10,308 nt of DNA from Patescibacteria group bacterium (GTDB lineage Bacteria; Patescibacteriota; Minisyncoccia; Phycocordibacterales; JANLHH01): the NCBI GenBank assembly GCA_024654605.1, contig JANLHH010000148.1:1-10308 (forward strand). The letters are read 5' to 3'. A program made the translations under genes and the position numbers. This document shows positions 5,176 through 9,634 of the stretch, piece after piece. The notes under the pieces are model-generated. The model made no database searches. It saw nothing but the letters and a program-made list of their open reading frames with translations, and was not told the origin of the DNA. Position 1 is the stretch's first letter; every line of letters begins with the position of its first letter.

Positions 5176-5556
5176 TCAACAGATCAACCAGGTGACATGA
5201 AGGAGCGGGCCTCCACCAGTTTTCAAGCCCAGCTTCTTCAGTTTTGATTTGATTTTTGTACAAGCTGCCTTGCAACTGACCAGACTTTTGAGTGTATACC
5301 CGCCACCGTTCTTTTTAGCAGGCATCACTGGACCGATGATGAATTCGAATTCACACTCATCATCATCATAATAGCTTCCACATACAAAATAAGTGGCGCC
5401 AACATCAGCTGAAATAGCTTCGACGAGATCCTCAACAGACGTATATATCTCGCAGCCGAAGACAAGATCCCCAGAATCGTCTCTAAATTTGCCACTGAGC
5501 TCCTCGGCTGAAAACTTGAAACCAAGTTGAGCGCCACTTTCGTAATCAATTCCCAT
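5176..5556 (-). CDS. Hypothetical protein, 126 aa
   Basis: Unrecognised. Acidic first half (MGIDYESGAQLGFKFSAEEL, then FRDDSGDLVFGCEIYTSVED) with a YDDDECEFEFIIGP strand near the middle, then a basic helical second half (SLVSCKAACTKIKSKLKKLG) and a hydrophobic end. A TTG six nt upstream is also in frame, but the ATG at 5556 is preferred; GGTGA about 8 nt before it can act as a Shine-Dalgarno. There is no promoter of its own: the upstream gene stops 26 nt before, so the two form a small operon, one of few in the window. Confidence 0.78.
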   Translation of the reverse strand: MGIDYESGAQLGFKFSAEELSGKFRDDSGDLVFGCEIYTSVEDLVEAISADVGATYFVCGSYYDDDECEFEFIIGPVMPAKKNGGGYTLKSLVSCKAACTKIKSKLKKLGLKTGGGPLLHVTWLIC

Positions 5557-5582
5557 TTTCAATCACCGTTTTTGCTGATCAG

Positions 5583-5813
5583 TTACTTAGTGAAACCCAA
5601 GACGATCTCTGAAAAGTATTCAGATTCATCGTCATCAGGATTAAAGTCTGGGTTTTGGAAACACATGACGAGCTGCTCATCTCTGATTTCAAAACTGTCC
5701 GCCAGCTGTTCCCAACCAGGATCTTCGTACAAACACACTGCTCGTTGAACTGCAATCAGAATGTCTATTTTCGAAGGAACTGGACTAGACTTATGACCGG
5801 TTGGATTCTTCAT
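5583..5813 (-). CDS. Hypothetical protein, 76 aa
   Basis: Unrecognised. Basic start (MKNPTGHKSSPVPSKIDILI), a helix with AVQRAVCLYEDPGWEQLADS, then an acidic stretch (NPDFNPDDDESEYFSEIVLG). ATG lies 9 nt after the -10. The first gene of a two-gene unit with the 126-aa protein that follows after 26 nt. No catalytic motif. Acidic tails like this one are common in small phage proteins that bind host proteins, but that is only a guess here. Confidence 0.82.
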   Translation of the reverse strand: MKNPTGHKSSPVPSKIDILIAVQRAVCLYEDPGWEQLADSFEIRDEQLVMCFQNPDFNPDDDESEYFSEIVLGFTK

Positions 5814-5822
5814 TATGGATCT

Positions 5823-5850
5823 ATTCTACCACGATTGACGTTAGTTTGCA
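5823..5850 (-). promoter_or_regulatory. Promoter of the 5813-5176 two-gene unit
   Basis: -35 TGCAAA, 16-nt spacer ending TGG, -10 TAGAAT, then AGATCCATA and the ATG. Confidence 0.78.
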
Positions 5851-5857
5851 CCAAGAT

Positions 5858-6004
5858 TTACTGATCGTTCGACCAATGATTCCGAGCATCCTTGGCTCGA
5901 CGGTTGGCGCGGTGTTGCATCGAAGTCGACCTCGGAAAGCGCTTGCGCATGGCAACCGCGATGGGATTCGTGAAACGAGTCTTCTTTTTGTTTTTATTTT
6001 TCAT
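5858..6004 (-). CDS. Small highly basic phage protein, 48 aa
   Basis: Starts MKNKNKKKTRFTNPIAVAMR and continues KRFPRSTSMQHRANRRAKDA to a short polar end. About a third of residues are Lys or Arg. The core N-P-I-A-V-A-M-R-K-R-F followed by an R-x-N-R-R-A-K-D-A-R helix is like a family of tiny basic proteins common in actinobacteriophages (from memory). Nucleic-acid binding is a plausible inference. It is a real gene by its canonical promoter, leaderless ATG 6 nt after the -10, and stop placed just before the next promoter. Codon use is normal for the window. Confidence 0.8.
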   Translation of the reverse strand: MKNKNKKKTRFTNPIAVAMRKRFPRSTSMQHRANRRAKDARNHWSNDQ

Positions 6005-6010
6005 GATCCA

Positions 6011-6038
6011 ATATTACCACATCATGAATGAATTTACA
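6011..6038 (-). promoter_or_regulatory. Promoter of the 6004 gene
   Basis: -35 TGTAAA, 16-nt spacer ending TGG, -10 TAATAT, TGGATC, ATG. CTCGCGAG and a GTCAACG double element lie immediately upstream. Confidence 0.77.
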
Positions 6039-6039
6039 C

Positions 6040-6080
6040 CCTCGCGAGCACGCTTGGGTCAACGTGCTGGGTCAACATTA
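6040..6080. repeat. GTCAACG double element
   Basis: Plus strand carries CTCGCGAG, then GGGTCAACG and GGGTCAACA 13 nt apart. It fills the gap between the 6081 stop and the 6004 promoter. The same motif set lies upstream of the 3846 promoter. A 14-codon ATG frame also crosses it, but conservation appears to be at DNA level. Confidence 0.55.
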
Positions 6081-6611
6081 TTAGTGGTCCGAAAAGTAGG
6101 GATGACGCAATTTCACACTCTTGATTGCACATGAAATATGCTTAAGATCTTCCTTCAGATCCTTTTCAAGGTAGACGGTGGAGTAATACGCCAACGCCAT
6201 TTCATCAGTGATTGTCATTGCTGACTTCTCATTGTTTACGGTCTGCTGACGCCAAGACACGAGATCGGCGGGCATGTTTGCACAAGCCCAACCCTCATGA
6301 CACGAGAGGCGACGGTTAAGTGCAGTTGCTAGACGTCCTTGTGCAATCATACGGGCGCCGATGAACTTAATAAGCCTCGTCAATCCGTAACTCACCCTTT
6401 TACAATCAAAGATACTGTAGCCAGGTGCAATATCGATTCGGTTCTGAGCGCCTAGAACAGTGTCCAACGAACACCAAAACTTCCAGTGATCGTGCGGCGT
6501 TGCATTTTCCCAATTCCCATCGGACATTTGTCCCTTGATTTCACATTCAAAAAGAGTCACCGCCGCGTAGGTGGTGAGCATCATCGTTCCCGTTGTATTC
6601 CTGTCTACCAT
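6081..6611 (-). CDS. Hypothetical phage protein, 176 aa
   Basis: Starts MVDRNTTGTMMLTTYAAVTL. The next part, FECEIKGQMSDGNWENATPH followed by DHWKFW (residues 21-46), matches an F-E-x-x-x-x-G-Q-x-S-D-G-x-W-E-N pattern that I recall from uncharacterised proteins of many phages. The middle holds GLTRLIKFIGARMIAQGRLA (helical, basic) and the C-terminal half contains an ITDEMALAYYSTVYLEKDLK helix and a basic end. No membrane or catalytic motif. ATG is 7 nt after the -10. It is the largest gene of the left 8 kb. Function unknown. Confidence 0.83.
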   Translation of the reverse strand: MVDRNTTGTMMLTTYAAVTLFECEIKGQMSDGNWENATPHDHWKFWCSLDTVLGAQNRIDIAPGYSIFDCKRVSYGLTRLIKFIGARMIAQGRLATALNRRLSCHEGWACANMPADLVSWRQQTVNNEKSAMTITDEMALAYYSTVYLEKDLKEDLKHISCAIKSVKLRHPYFSDH

Positions 6612-6618
6612 GATCTAG

Positions 6619-6647
6619 ATCTTACCATTTTTCAAGGCGGAATTTCA
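6619..6647 (-). promoter_or_regulatory. Promoter of the 6611 gene
   Basis: -35 TGAAAT, 17-nt spacer ending TGG, -10 TAAGAT, CTAGATC, ATG. Confidence 0.75.
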
Positions 6648-6727
6648 CTTATGGAGACGAGCGACGAAGTAACCGTCGCCGGCGCGAAGTCCATTGGAAA
6701 AATCCTGTGCCATATTTCGCGCGATTT

Positions 6728-6754
6728 CTACAGAATTACTGTACTGCGTACCAT
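6728..6754 (-). pseudogene. Truncated B-type Ser-X gene start
   Basis: ATG-GTA-CGC-AGT as in the B-type genes, then the frame diverges and stops after MVRSTVIL. It sits 5 nt after the stop of the A-type gene at 6760-6948, exactly where a B gene follows in the intact cluster. A deletion seems to have removed the rest. Confidence 0.6.
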
Positions 6755-6759
6755 TTATT

Positions 6760-6948
6760 TCACCAAGACCAAGACCCAGACCCAGACTTAGACCCAGACC
6801 CAGACCAAGACCCAGACTTAGACCAAGACCTAGATCCAGACCCAGACCAAGACCCAGACCAAGACCAAGACCCAGACTTAGACCCTACCCAAGACCCAGA
6901 CCCAGACCCAGACTTAGATCCATATAGCTTTCTTCGTTTACTGATCAT
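6760..6948 (-). CDS. A-type Ser-X repeat protein, 62 aa
   Basis: Basic start MISKRRKLYGSKSG, then strict Ser-X alternation with X = Gly, Trp, Lys or Arg to the end, including the shared SWVGSKSG island. Serine is always TCT; X codons are GGG, TGG, AGG and AAG. It is encoded by its own unit: promoter at 7004-7032, a 13-codon leader ORF, then AAAGG 4 nt before this ATG. Low-complexity, cationic and aromatic, it should be disordered; such SR/SG-type sequences can bind nucleic acid or phase-separate, which is inference. Not recognised as a known family. It may instead be a by-product of a DNA-level repeat. Confidence 0.6.
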   Translation of the reverse strand: MISKRRKLYGSKSGSGSGSWVGSKSGSWSWSGSWSGSGSRSWSKSGSWSGSGSKSGSGSWSW

Positions 6949-6955
6949 AATACCT

Positions 6956-6997
6956 TTAAGCTAGGGAACACAAAACGAACGTTTCTTCATCCATCAT
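6956..6997 (-). CDS. Leader-type mini-ORF, 13 codons
   Basis: MMDEETFVLCSLA, then TAA. Its ATG is 6 nt after the -10 of a canonical promoter, so it would be translated leaderless. The stop lies 7 nt before the A-type Ser-X start at 6948, with AAAGG between. It could be a leader peptide coupling translation to the Ser-X gene, or a remnant of a longer leaderless gene. Confidence 0.5.
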   Translation of the reverse strand: MMDEETFVLCSLA

Positions 6998-7001
6998 GAT
7001 C

Positions 7002-7175
7002 TTATTCTACCATAGGTTTTGGTTGGTTTTCATCATCAATGATTTTCTGACCCTCTTCACGGGAATCAACGGGAATCATCATTCCATTTCCAATCACATA
7101 AAATCCATCAGATCGACGACAGACCCGAAGGGAACCCTGAGTGTCAAACGACATACCATCCGTAAACTTCAACAT
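7002..7175 (-). CDS. Small hypothetical phage protein, 57 aa
   Basis: Starts MLKFTDGMSFDTQGSLRVCR, then RSDGFYVIGNGMMIPVDSRE and a charged tail ending QPKPMVE. The pattern F-T-D-G-x-x-F-D-T-x-G-x-L-R-x-x-R-R-S-D-G-x-Y-V-x-G-x-G-M-x-x-P-V-D-S looks like a small beta-sheet protein of a type I recall in actinobacteriophages, function unknown. ATG lies 6 nt after the -10. The end is remarkable: the final codons GTA-GAA-TAA contain the -10 (TAGAAT) of the next promoter. The gene interrupts the Ser-X cluster and is unlike it in composition. Confidence 0.82.
   Translation of the reverse strand: MLKFTDGMSFDTQGSLRVCRRSDGFYVIGNGMMIPVDSREEGQKIIDDENQPKPMVE
7004..7032 (-). promoter_or_regulatory. Promoter of the mini-ORF/A-type Ser-X unit
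   Basis: -35 TGAAAA, 17-nt spacer ending TGG, -10 TAGAAT, AAGATC, ATG. It is wholly embedded in the 3' end of the 7175 gene. Confidence 0.7.
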
Positions 7176-7181
7176 GATACT

Positions 7182-7209
7182 ATCTTACCTCAATTTGTGT
7201 TTGATTTCA
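7182..7209 (-). promoter_or_regulatory. Promoter of the 7175 gene
   Basis: -35 TGAAAT, 16-nt spacer, -10 TAAGAT, AGTATC, ATG. The TGA of the -35 is the stop codon of the upstream Ser-X gene. Confidence 0.75.
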
Positions 7210-7392
7210 TTTAGATTTTGATTTTGTCCCAGAATAAGACCTTGTCCCAGATCCAGACCCAGACCAAGACCAAGACCCAGACCTAGATCCAGACCCAGAC
7301 CAAGACCAAGACCCAGACCCAGACCTAGACCCAGACTTAGACCCTACCCAAGACCTAGACCTAGACATCTTCTGTCGTTTACTGCGTACCAT
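7207..7392 (-). CDS. B-type Ser-X repeat protein, 61 aa
   Basis: Starts MVRSKRQKMSRSRSWVGSKS, followed by Ser-Gly/Trp/Arg/Lys dipeptides and a diverged end (GTRSYSGTKSKSK). The upstream A-type gene stops 5 nt before this ATG, with no Shine-Dalgarno, so translation should depend on re-initiation. The diverged tail and the stop in the next promoter's -35 mark it as the last member of the coupled chain 8264 to 7207. Function unknown; likely disordered, cationic. Confidence 0.6.
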   Translation of the reverse strand: MVRSKRQKMSRSRSWVGSKSGSRSGSGSWSWSGSGSRSGSWSWSGSGSGTRSYSGTKSKSK

Positions 7393-7397
7393 TTATT

Positions 7398-7544
7398 TCA
7401 CCCAGACCAAGACTTAGACCCAGACCCAGACTTAGACCCAGACCTAGACCAGGACCAAGACCCAGACTTAGACCCTACCCAAGACCCAGACCCAGACCCA
7501 GACCCAGACTTAGATCCATATAGCTTTCTTCGTTTACTGATCAT
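7398..7544 (-). CDS. A-type Ser-X repeat protein, 48 aa
   Basis: MISKRRKLYGSKSG start, SWVGSKSG island at about residues 21-28, Ser-X repeats to a TGA that directly follows the last hexamer. The ATG overlaps the end of the upstream B-type gene by 11 nt in another frame (stop TAA inside the sequence ATGATCAGTAAACG). The frame is intact throughout. With the flanking B genes it forms an alternating coupled series. One serine is TCC instead of TCT. Confidence 0.58.
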   Translation of the reverse strand: MISKRRKLYGSKSGSGSGSGSWVGSKSGSWSWSRSGSKSGSGSKSWSG

Positions 7545-7839
7545 AATAGCATCGCCCAGACCAAGACTCAGACCCAGACCAAGACCAAGACCCAGACCTA
7601 GATCCAGACCCAGACCCAGACCAAGACCCAGACCTAGACCAAGACCCAGACTTAGACCCAGACCTAGATCCAGACCAAGACCAAGACCAAGACCTAGATC
7701 CAGACCCAGACCAAGACCAAGACCCAGACCTAGATCCAGACCCAGACCAAGACCAAGACCCAGACCCAGACCCAGACCCAGACTTAGACCCTACCCAAGA
7801 CCTAGACCTAGACATCTTCTGTCGTTTACTGCGTACCAT
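7534..7839 (-). CDS. B-type Ser-X repeat protein, 101 aa (longest copy)
   Basis: MVRSKRQKMSRSRSWVGSKS start, then about 38 uninterrupted Ser-X dipeptides, then a conserved non-repeat end SGRCYYDQ whose codons also hold the next A-type start. The array contains larger duplicated blocks (the 30-36 bp segment with CCTAGATCCAGACCCAGACC recurs three times on the plus strand). A 306-nt intact frame through a repeat that has slipped elsewhere argues that the frame is maintained. Function unknown. It could bind nucleic acid or form condensates; no evidence beyond composition. Confidence 0.62.
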   Translation of the reverse strand: MVRSKRQKMSRSRSWVGSKSGSGSGSGSWSWSGSGSRSGSWSWSGSGSRSWSWSWSGSRSGSKSGSWSRSGSWSGSGSGSRSGSWSWSGSESWSGRCYYDQ

Positions 7840-7987
7840 TTATTTCACCCAGACCAAGACTTAGACCAAGACTTAGACCAAGACCCAGACTTAGACCCAG
7901 ACCTAGACCAGGACCAAGACCCAGACTTAGACTTAGACCCAGACCCAGACCCAGACCCAAGACCCAGACCAAGACCCAGACTTAGAC

Positions 7988-8077
7988 TTAGACCCAGACC
8001 CAGACCCAGACCCAAGACCCAGACCAAGACCCAGACCCAATCTTAGATCCATATAGCTTTCTTCGTTTACTGATCAT
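7988..8077 (-). pseudogene. A-type Ser-X copy, frameshifted after 22 codons
   Basis: MISKRRKLYGSKIGSGSW start. Then a 7-nt unit instead of 6 throws the frame into Val-Trp repeats and a TAA at codon 30. A second identical slip occurs 52 nt later, inside a duplicated block, and the remaining array ends in the normal SKSWSG-TGA frame at 7845. The copy is therefore broken, or expressed only as a short peptide. Its ATG overlaps the upstream B-type stop by 11 nt like the intact copy. Confidence 0.6.
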
Positions 8078-8264
8078 AATAGCACCGCTCAGACTCAGAC
8101 CAGGACCCAGACCCAGACCAAGACCCAGACTTAGACTTAGACCCAGACCTAGACCAAGACCTAGACCTAGACCCAGACTTAGACCCTACCCAAGTCCCAG
8201 TCCCAGGCCAGGACCCAGACCTAGACCCAGACCCAGACACCTTCTGTCGTTTACTGCGTACCAT
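8067..8264 (-). CDS. B-type Ser-X repeat protein, 65 aa
   Basis: Starts MVRSKRQKVSGSGSRSGSWP with a variant segment (GTGTWVGSKSG) in place of the usual SWVG island, then Ser-X repeats and the B-type end SESERCYYDQ. The first intact member of the chain in transcription order. A degenerate B fragment (SKRQKRFGSRSG, no ATG) ends 5 nt upstream, and tRNA-Lys precedes that. Its stop overlaps the start of the next A copy. No clear promoter is visible between the tRNA and the cluster, apart from a TGGTGTAAT resembling a -10 at about 8317-8325. Confidence 0.58.
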   Translation of the reverse strand: MVRSKRQKVSGSGSRSGSWPGTGTWVGSKSGSRSRSWSRSGSKSKSGSWSGSGSWSESERCYYDQ

Positions 8265-8269
8265 TTATT

Positions 8270-8316
8270 TCACCCAGACCTAGACCCAAATCTTTTCTGT
8301 CGTTTACTGCGATACG
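8270..8316 (-). pseudogene. Degenerate B-type Ser-X fragment
   Basis: Encodes R-S-K-R-Q-K-R-F-G-S-R-S-G followed by TGA in frame, but has ACG where the ATG should be and no other start. It is a decayed first copy at the tRNA-proximal edge of the cluster. Confidence 0.5.
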
Positions 8317-8340
8317 TAATTACACCACTACAAGAGTTAG

Positions 8341-8412
8341 TAGGCCCAGAGGGAATCGAACCCCCACTTGCTGGTTAAAAGCCAGCTACTCTACCGGTTG
8401 AGTTATAGGCCC
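8341..8412 (-). tRNA. tRNA-Lys (anticodon TTT)
   Basis: 72-nt cloverleaf: acceptor 5' GGGCCTA pairs with TGGGCCT (two G-U), the anticodon arm is GCTGG-CTTTTAA-CCAGC with anticodon TTT, the T-arm GGGGG-TTCGATT-CCCTC is canonical, discriminator is A and CCA is not encoded. It reads AAA/AAG, which suits a phage that uses AAG and AAA for Lys. It sits between a 27-bp palindrome and the Ser-X cluster. Confidence 0.93.
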
Positions 8413-8415
8413 AAA

Positions 8416-8442
8416 TTGTGGTCAATGACTCATTGACCACAA
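8416..8442 (-). terminator. 27-bp perfect palindrome upstream of tRNA-Lys
   Basis: 13-bp arms around one central base (arm TTGTGGTCAATGA). It lies 9 nt after the 8451 stop and 3 nt before the tRNA 5' end. As RNA it forms a very stable hairpin, so it may terminate or process the upstream transcript or guide tRNA 5' maturation. As DNA it could be a protein-binding site. Only ATTT follows on the minus strand. Confidence 0.6.
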
Positions 8443-8450
8443 AACTTGTG

Positions 8451-8726
8451 TTACGGCTTCAGAAAACCGAAACTCTCAATTGCGCTCAGCTGAACGTACC
8501 ACTTTCCGGGCAGCGCCTGAGCATCCTTCCATTTCGAAGAAGTGAGCTCACCGGTCTCGTACACAACCTTCGCACCCTCAAGAAGGACACAAGTCTTGTT
8601 GACACCCGTAAGCAACCCTGTGTAAATGTAGTTCATGCAAAACAACGTCACCTGGGTATTCAACAGGCCTTCGAAGCCCTCGTCTGCAACCTCAATCACG
8701 TCAACCTTGGGAGCCATTTTCTTCAT
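8451..8726 (-). CDS. Small conserved phage protein, Sm-like appearance, 91 aa
   Basis: After MKKMAPKVDVIEVADEG come strands typical of a five-stranded barrel: TQVTLFCMNYIYTGLLTGVN (24-43), KTCVLLEGAKVVYETGEL (44-61), an insertion (SSKWKDAQALPG) and KWYVQLSAIESFG (75-87). The order strand-YTG-L-x-G-V-N-x-x-x-x-L-L-E-x-A is reminiscent of Sm/Hfq-fold sequences, and I recall proteins with this exact style widely in phages without known role. RNA binding is an inference. The leader is about 60 nt with a 5' hairpin and AAGGA 7 nt before ATG, suggesting high expression. A strong palindrome follows the stop. Confidence 0.8.
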   Translation of the reverse strand: MKKMAPKVDVIEVADEGFEGLLNTQVTLFCMNYIYTGLLTGVNKTCVLLEGAKVVYETGELTSSKWKDAQALPGKWYVQLSAIESFGFLKP

Positions 8727-8764
8727 TTTTCTTTCCTTTTCTCTTTTTTCTTTTGTTGTTGTTT

Positions 8765-8779
8765 GAATCTTTTTGATTC
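8765..8779 (-). promoter_or_regulatory. 5' leader hairpin of the 8726 gene
   Basis: GAATC/GATTC 5-bp stem with an A5 loop in the RNA, near the predicted RNA 5' end, followed by an A-rich leader and the ribosome-binding site. Confidence 0.4.
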
Positions 8780-8793
8780 TTGATTATGGTCTT

Positions 8794-8821
8794 ATTTTAC
8801 CATACTTAGATGGATTTTACA
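8794..8821 (-). promoter_or_regulatory. Promoter of the 8726 gene
   Basis: -35 TGTAAA, 16-nt spacer ending TGG, -10 TAAAAT, then AAGACCATAATC. The GATCATG region is altered to GACCATAA, so a leader is made. Confidence 0.75.
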
Positions 8822-8832
8822 CTATTGAGAAT

Positions 8833-8894
8833 CTTGGGAAAGGTGGCCCGAAGGCGACGATCGTCACCGCCAACGTAAATTCACCTTTCCCAAG
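8833..8894 (-). terminator. Large hairpin between the KOW gene and the 8726 promoter
   Basis: Perfect 13-bp arms (CTTGGGAAAGGTG / CACCTTTCCCAAG) enclose a 36-nt loop that itself contains GGCG-type inner pairing around GACGATCGTC. It follows the 8908 stop by 13 nt. It probably ends the KOW transcript, though no U-run follows; a small structured RNA is possible. Confidence 0.55.
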
Positions 8895-8907
8895 CCCGGG
8901 GTACACA

Positions 8908-9537
8908 CTAAACAGCCGCTGCGAGATCCTCGACCACGTTGGCCGGAGCACTCTCAATCAGGCTGACATCGCTGGTGAAGAGGTAAACCTGCTTGTCATA
9001 GCCAGGAACCTCGACATAACAACGAATTCGCTGACTGCGAATAACCGTACCCTGAACACCAATGAAGCGGGCGTTGCCGCTCTTGATGAGGACCTGGTCA
9101 CCGGGATTCAACTTGGTATCCAAGGCAGTCGACGTCCGAGAGACGCGGACGAAGTGCTTGAAGTGTTCAGCCACTGCAAAAACCTCAGCCGGAGTGAGAT
9201 CAGCCGTTGCGCTATCGAACGCAGCCTGTGCAGCCTCGGTCAAAGTGGGCAACTTCTCAGCTGCCTTATCAACCTTGGCCATATGAGCCGGCTTGCGATT
9301 CGCCTCGAGAGTAGCCTGTTTGGCAGCACGCTTAGCATCTCGTGCGGCCAGTCGCTCGGCCTTAGAGGCCTCCCGCTTGGCATCTCGCTCAGCGCGATCC
9401 TCAGTGCTCAAGCGCGCACGCTTGGCCTTCGACTCACCAGGAGCAGTGCCTCCATTCTTGGCGGCAATGCGCGCCTTGGCGGTGTTGATAATCGCATCGA
9501 TCTCCGTTGCGTTCGTAGTATCACTTGTATCGTTCAT
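8908..9537 (-). CDS. KOW-domain protein with charged helical N-terminus, 209 aa
   Basis: Residues 1-30 are polar; 37-95 are a very charged helix (SKAKRARLSTEDRAERDAKR, then EASKAERLAARDAKRAAKQA), probably a coiled coil or nucleic-acid-binding arm; 96-140 are helical; 143-195 read LNPGDQVLIKSGNARFIGVQ then GTVIRSQRIRCYVEVPGYDK, a KOW-type SH3 barrel (G-D-x-V-x-I-x-x-G, G-x-x-G-x-V) as in NusG/L24-like proteins. KOW domains bind RNA polymerase, ribosomes or RNA, so a transcription or translation factor of the phage is plausible. The leader has a 5' hairpin and AAGGA 7 nt before ATG; a large hairpin follows. Likely strongly expressed. Confidence 0.85.
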   Translation of the reverse strand: MNDTSDTTNATEIDAIINTAKARIAAKNGGTAPGESKAKRARLSTEDRAERDAKREASKAERLAARDAKRAAKQATLEANRKPAHMAKVDKAAEKLPTLTEAAQAAFDSATADLTPAEVFAVAEHFKHFVRVSRTSTALDTKLNPGDQVLIKSGNARFIGVQGTVIRSQRIRCYVEVPGYDKQVYLFTSDVSLIESAPANVVEDLAAAV

Positions 9538-9565
9538 TTCCTGTTCCTTTTTTCTTTCTTGAGTG

Positions 9566-9581
9566 GGAGGATTTAACCTCC
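9566..9581 (-). promoter_or_regulatory. 5' leader hairpin of the KOW gene
   Basis: GGAGG/CCTCC 5-bp stem with a 6-nt loop about 15 nt after the RNA start. The stem contains an anti-Shine-Dalgarno-binding GGAGG, which the fold would hide, leaving the downstream AAGGA free. Confidence 0.5.
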
Positions 9582-9601
9582 GTTGCTTTATTTATGATTC
9601 A

Positions 9602-9630
9602 ATCTTACCATGTAAGTTGATGGTTTTACA
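9602..9630 (-). promoter_or_regulatory. Promoter of the KOW gene
   Basis: -35 TGTAAA, 17-nt spacer ending TGG, -10 TAAGAT, then TGAATCATAAAT: the usual start region with ATG changed to ATA. Confidence 0.78.
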
Positions 9631-9634
9631 CTCG

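Larger units (their letters stand above)
6760..8290 (-). repeat. Hexamer repeat cluster TCT-NGG/AAG
   Basis: Arrays of degenerate 6-bp units (plus strand CCCAGA, CCAAGA, CCTAGA, CTTAGA) fill 6771-6920, 7225-7350, 7404-7516, 7557-7815, 7849-8048, 8085-8240 and 8272-8290. They are separated by two conserved non-repetitive modules, which contain the A-type and B-type starts, and by the 7002-7175 gene. Strong strand asymmetry: plus C/A rich, minus T/G rich. Confidence 0.9.

Noticed and set aside
6694..6964. Plus-strand frames with Asp-Pro/Asp-Gln or Arg-Pro repeats across the hexamer array
   Set aside because: No promoter or ribosome-binding site on the plus strand. The minus-strand frames have conserved starts, stops and junctions, so the plus frames are mirror images of the repeat.
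7845..8027. 60-codon minus frame starting MVWVLGLGLG
   Set aside because: Its start is inside a frameshifted Ser-X array and has no initiation signal. It results from two 7-nt units.
6760..8290. CRISPR array
   Set aside because: The units are continuous 6-mers without unique spacers of constant length; no cas genes.
8773..9576. 267-codon plus-strand frame opposite the KOW gene
   Set aside because: It is the antisense shadow of the GC-rich Ala/Arg-rich helix. The minus frame has a recognisable KOW domain, promoter and Shine-Dalgarno.
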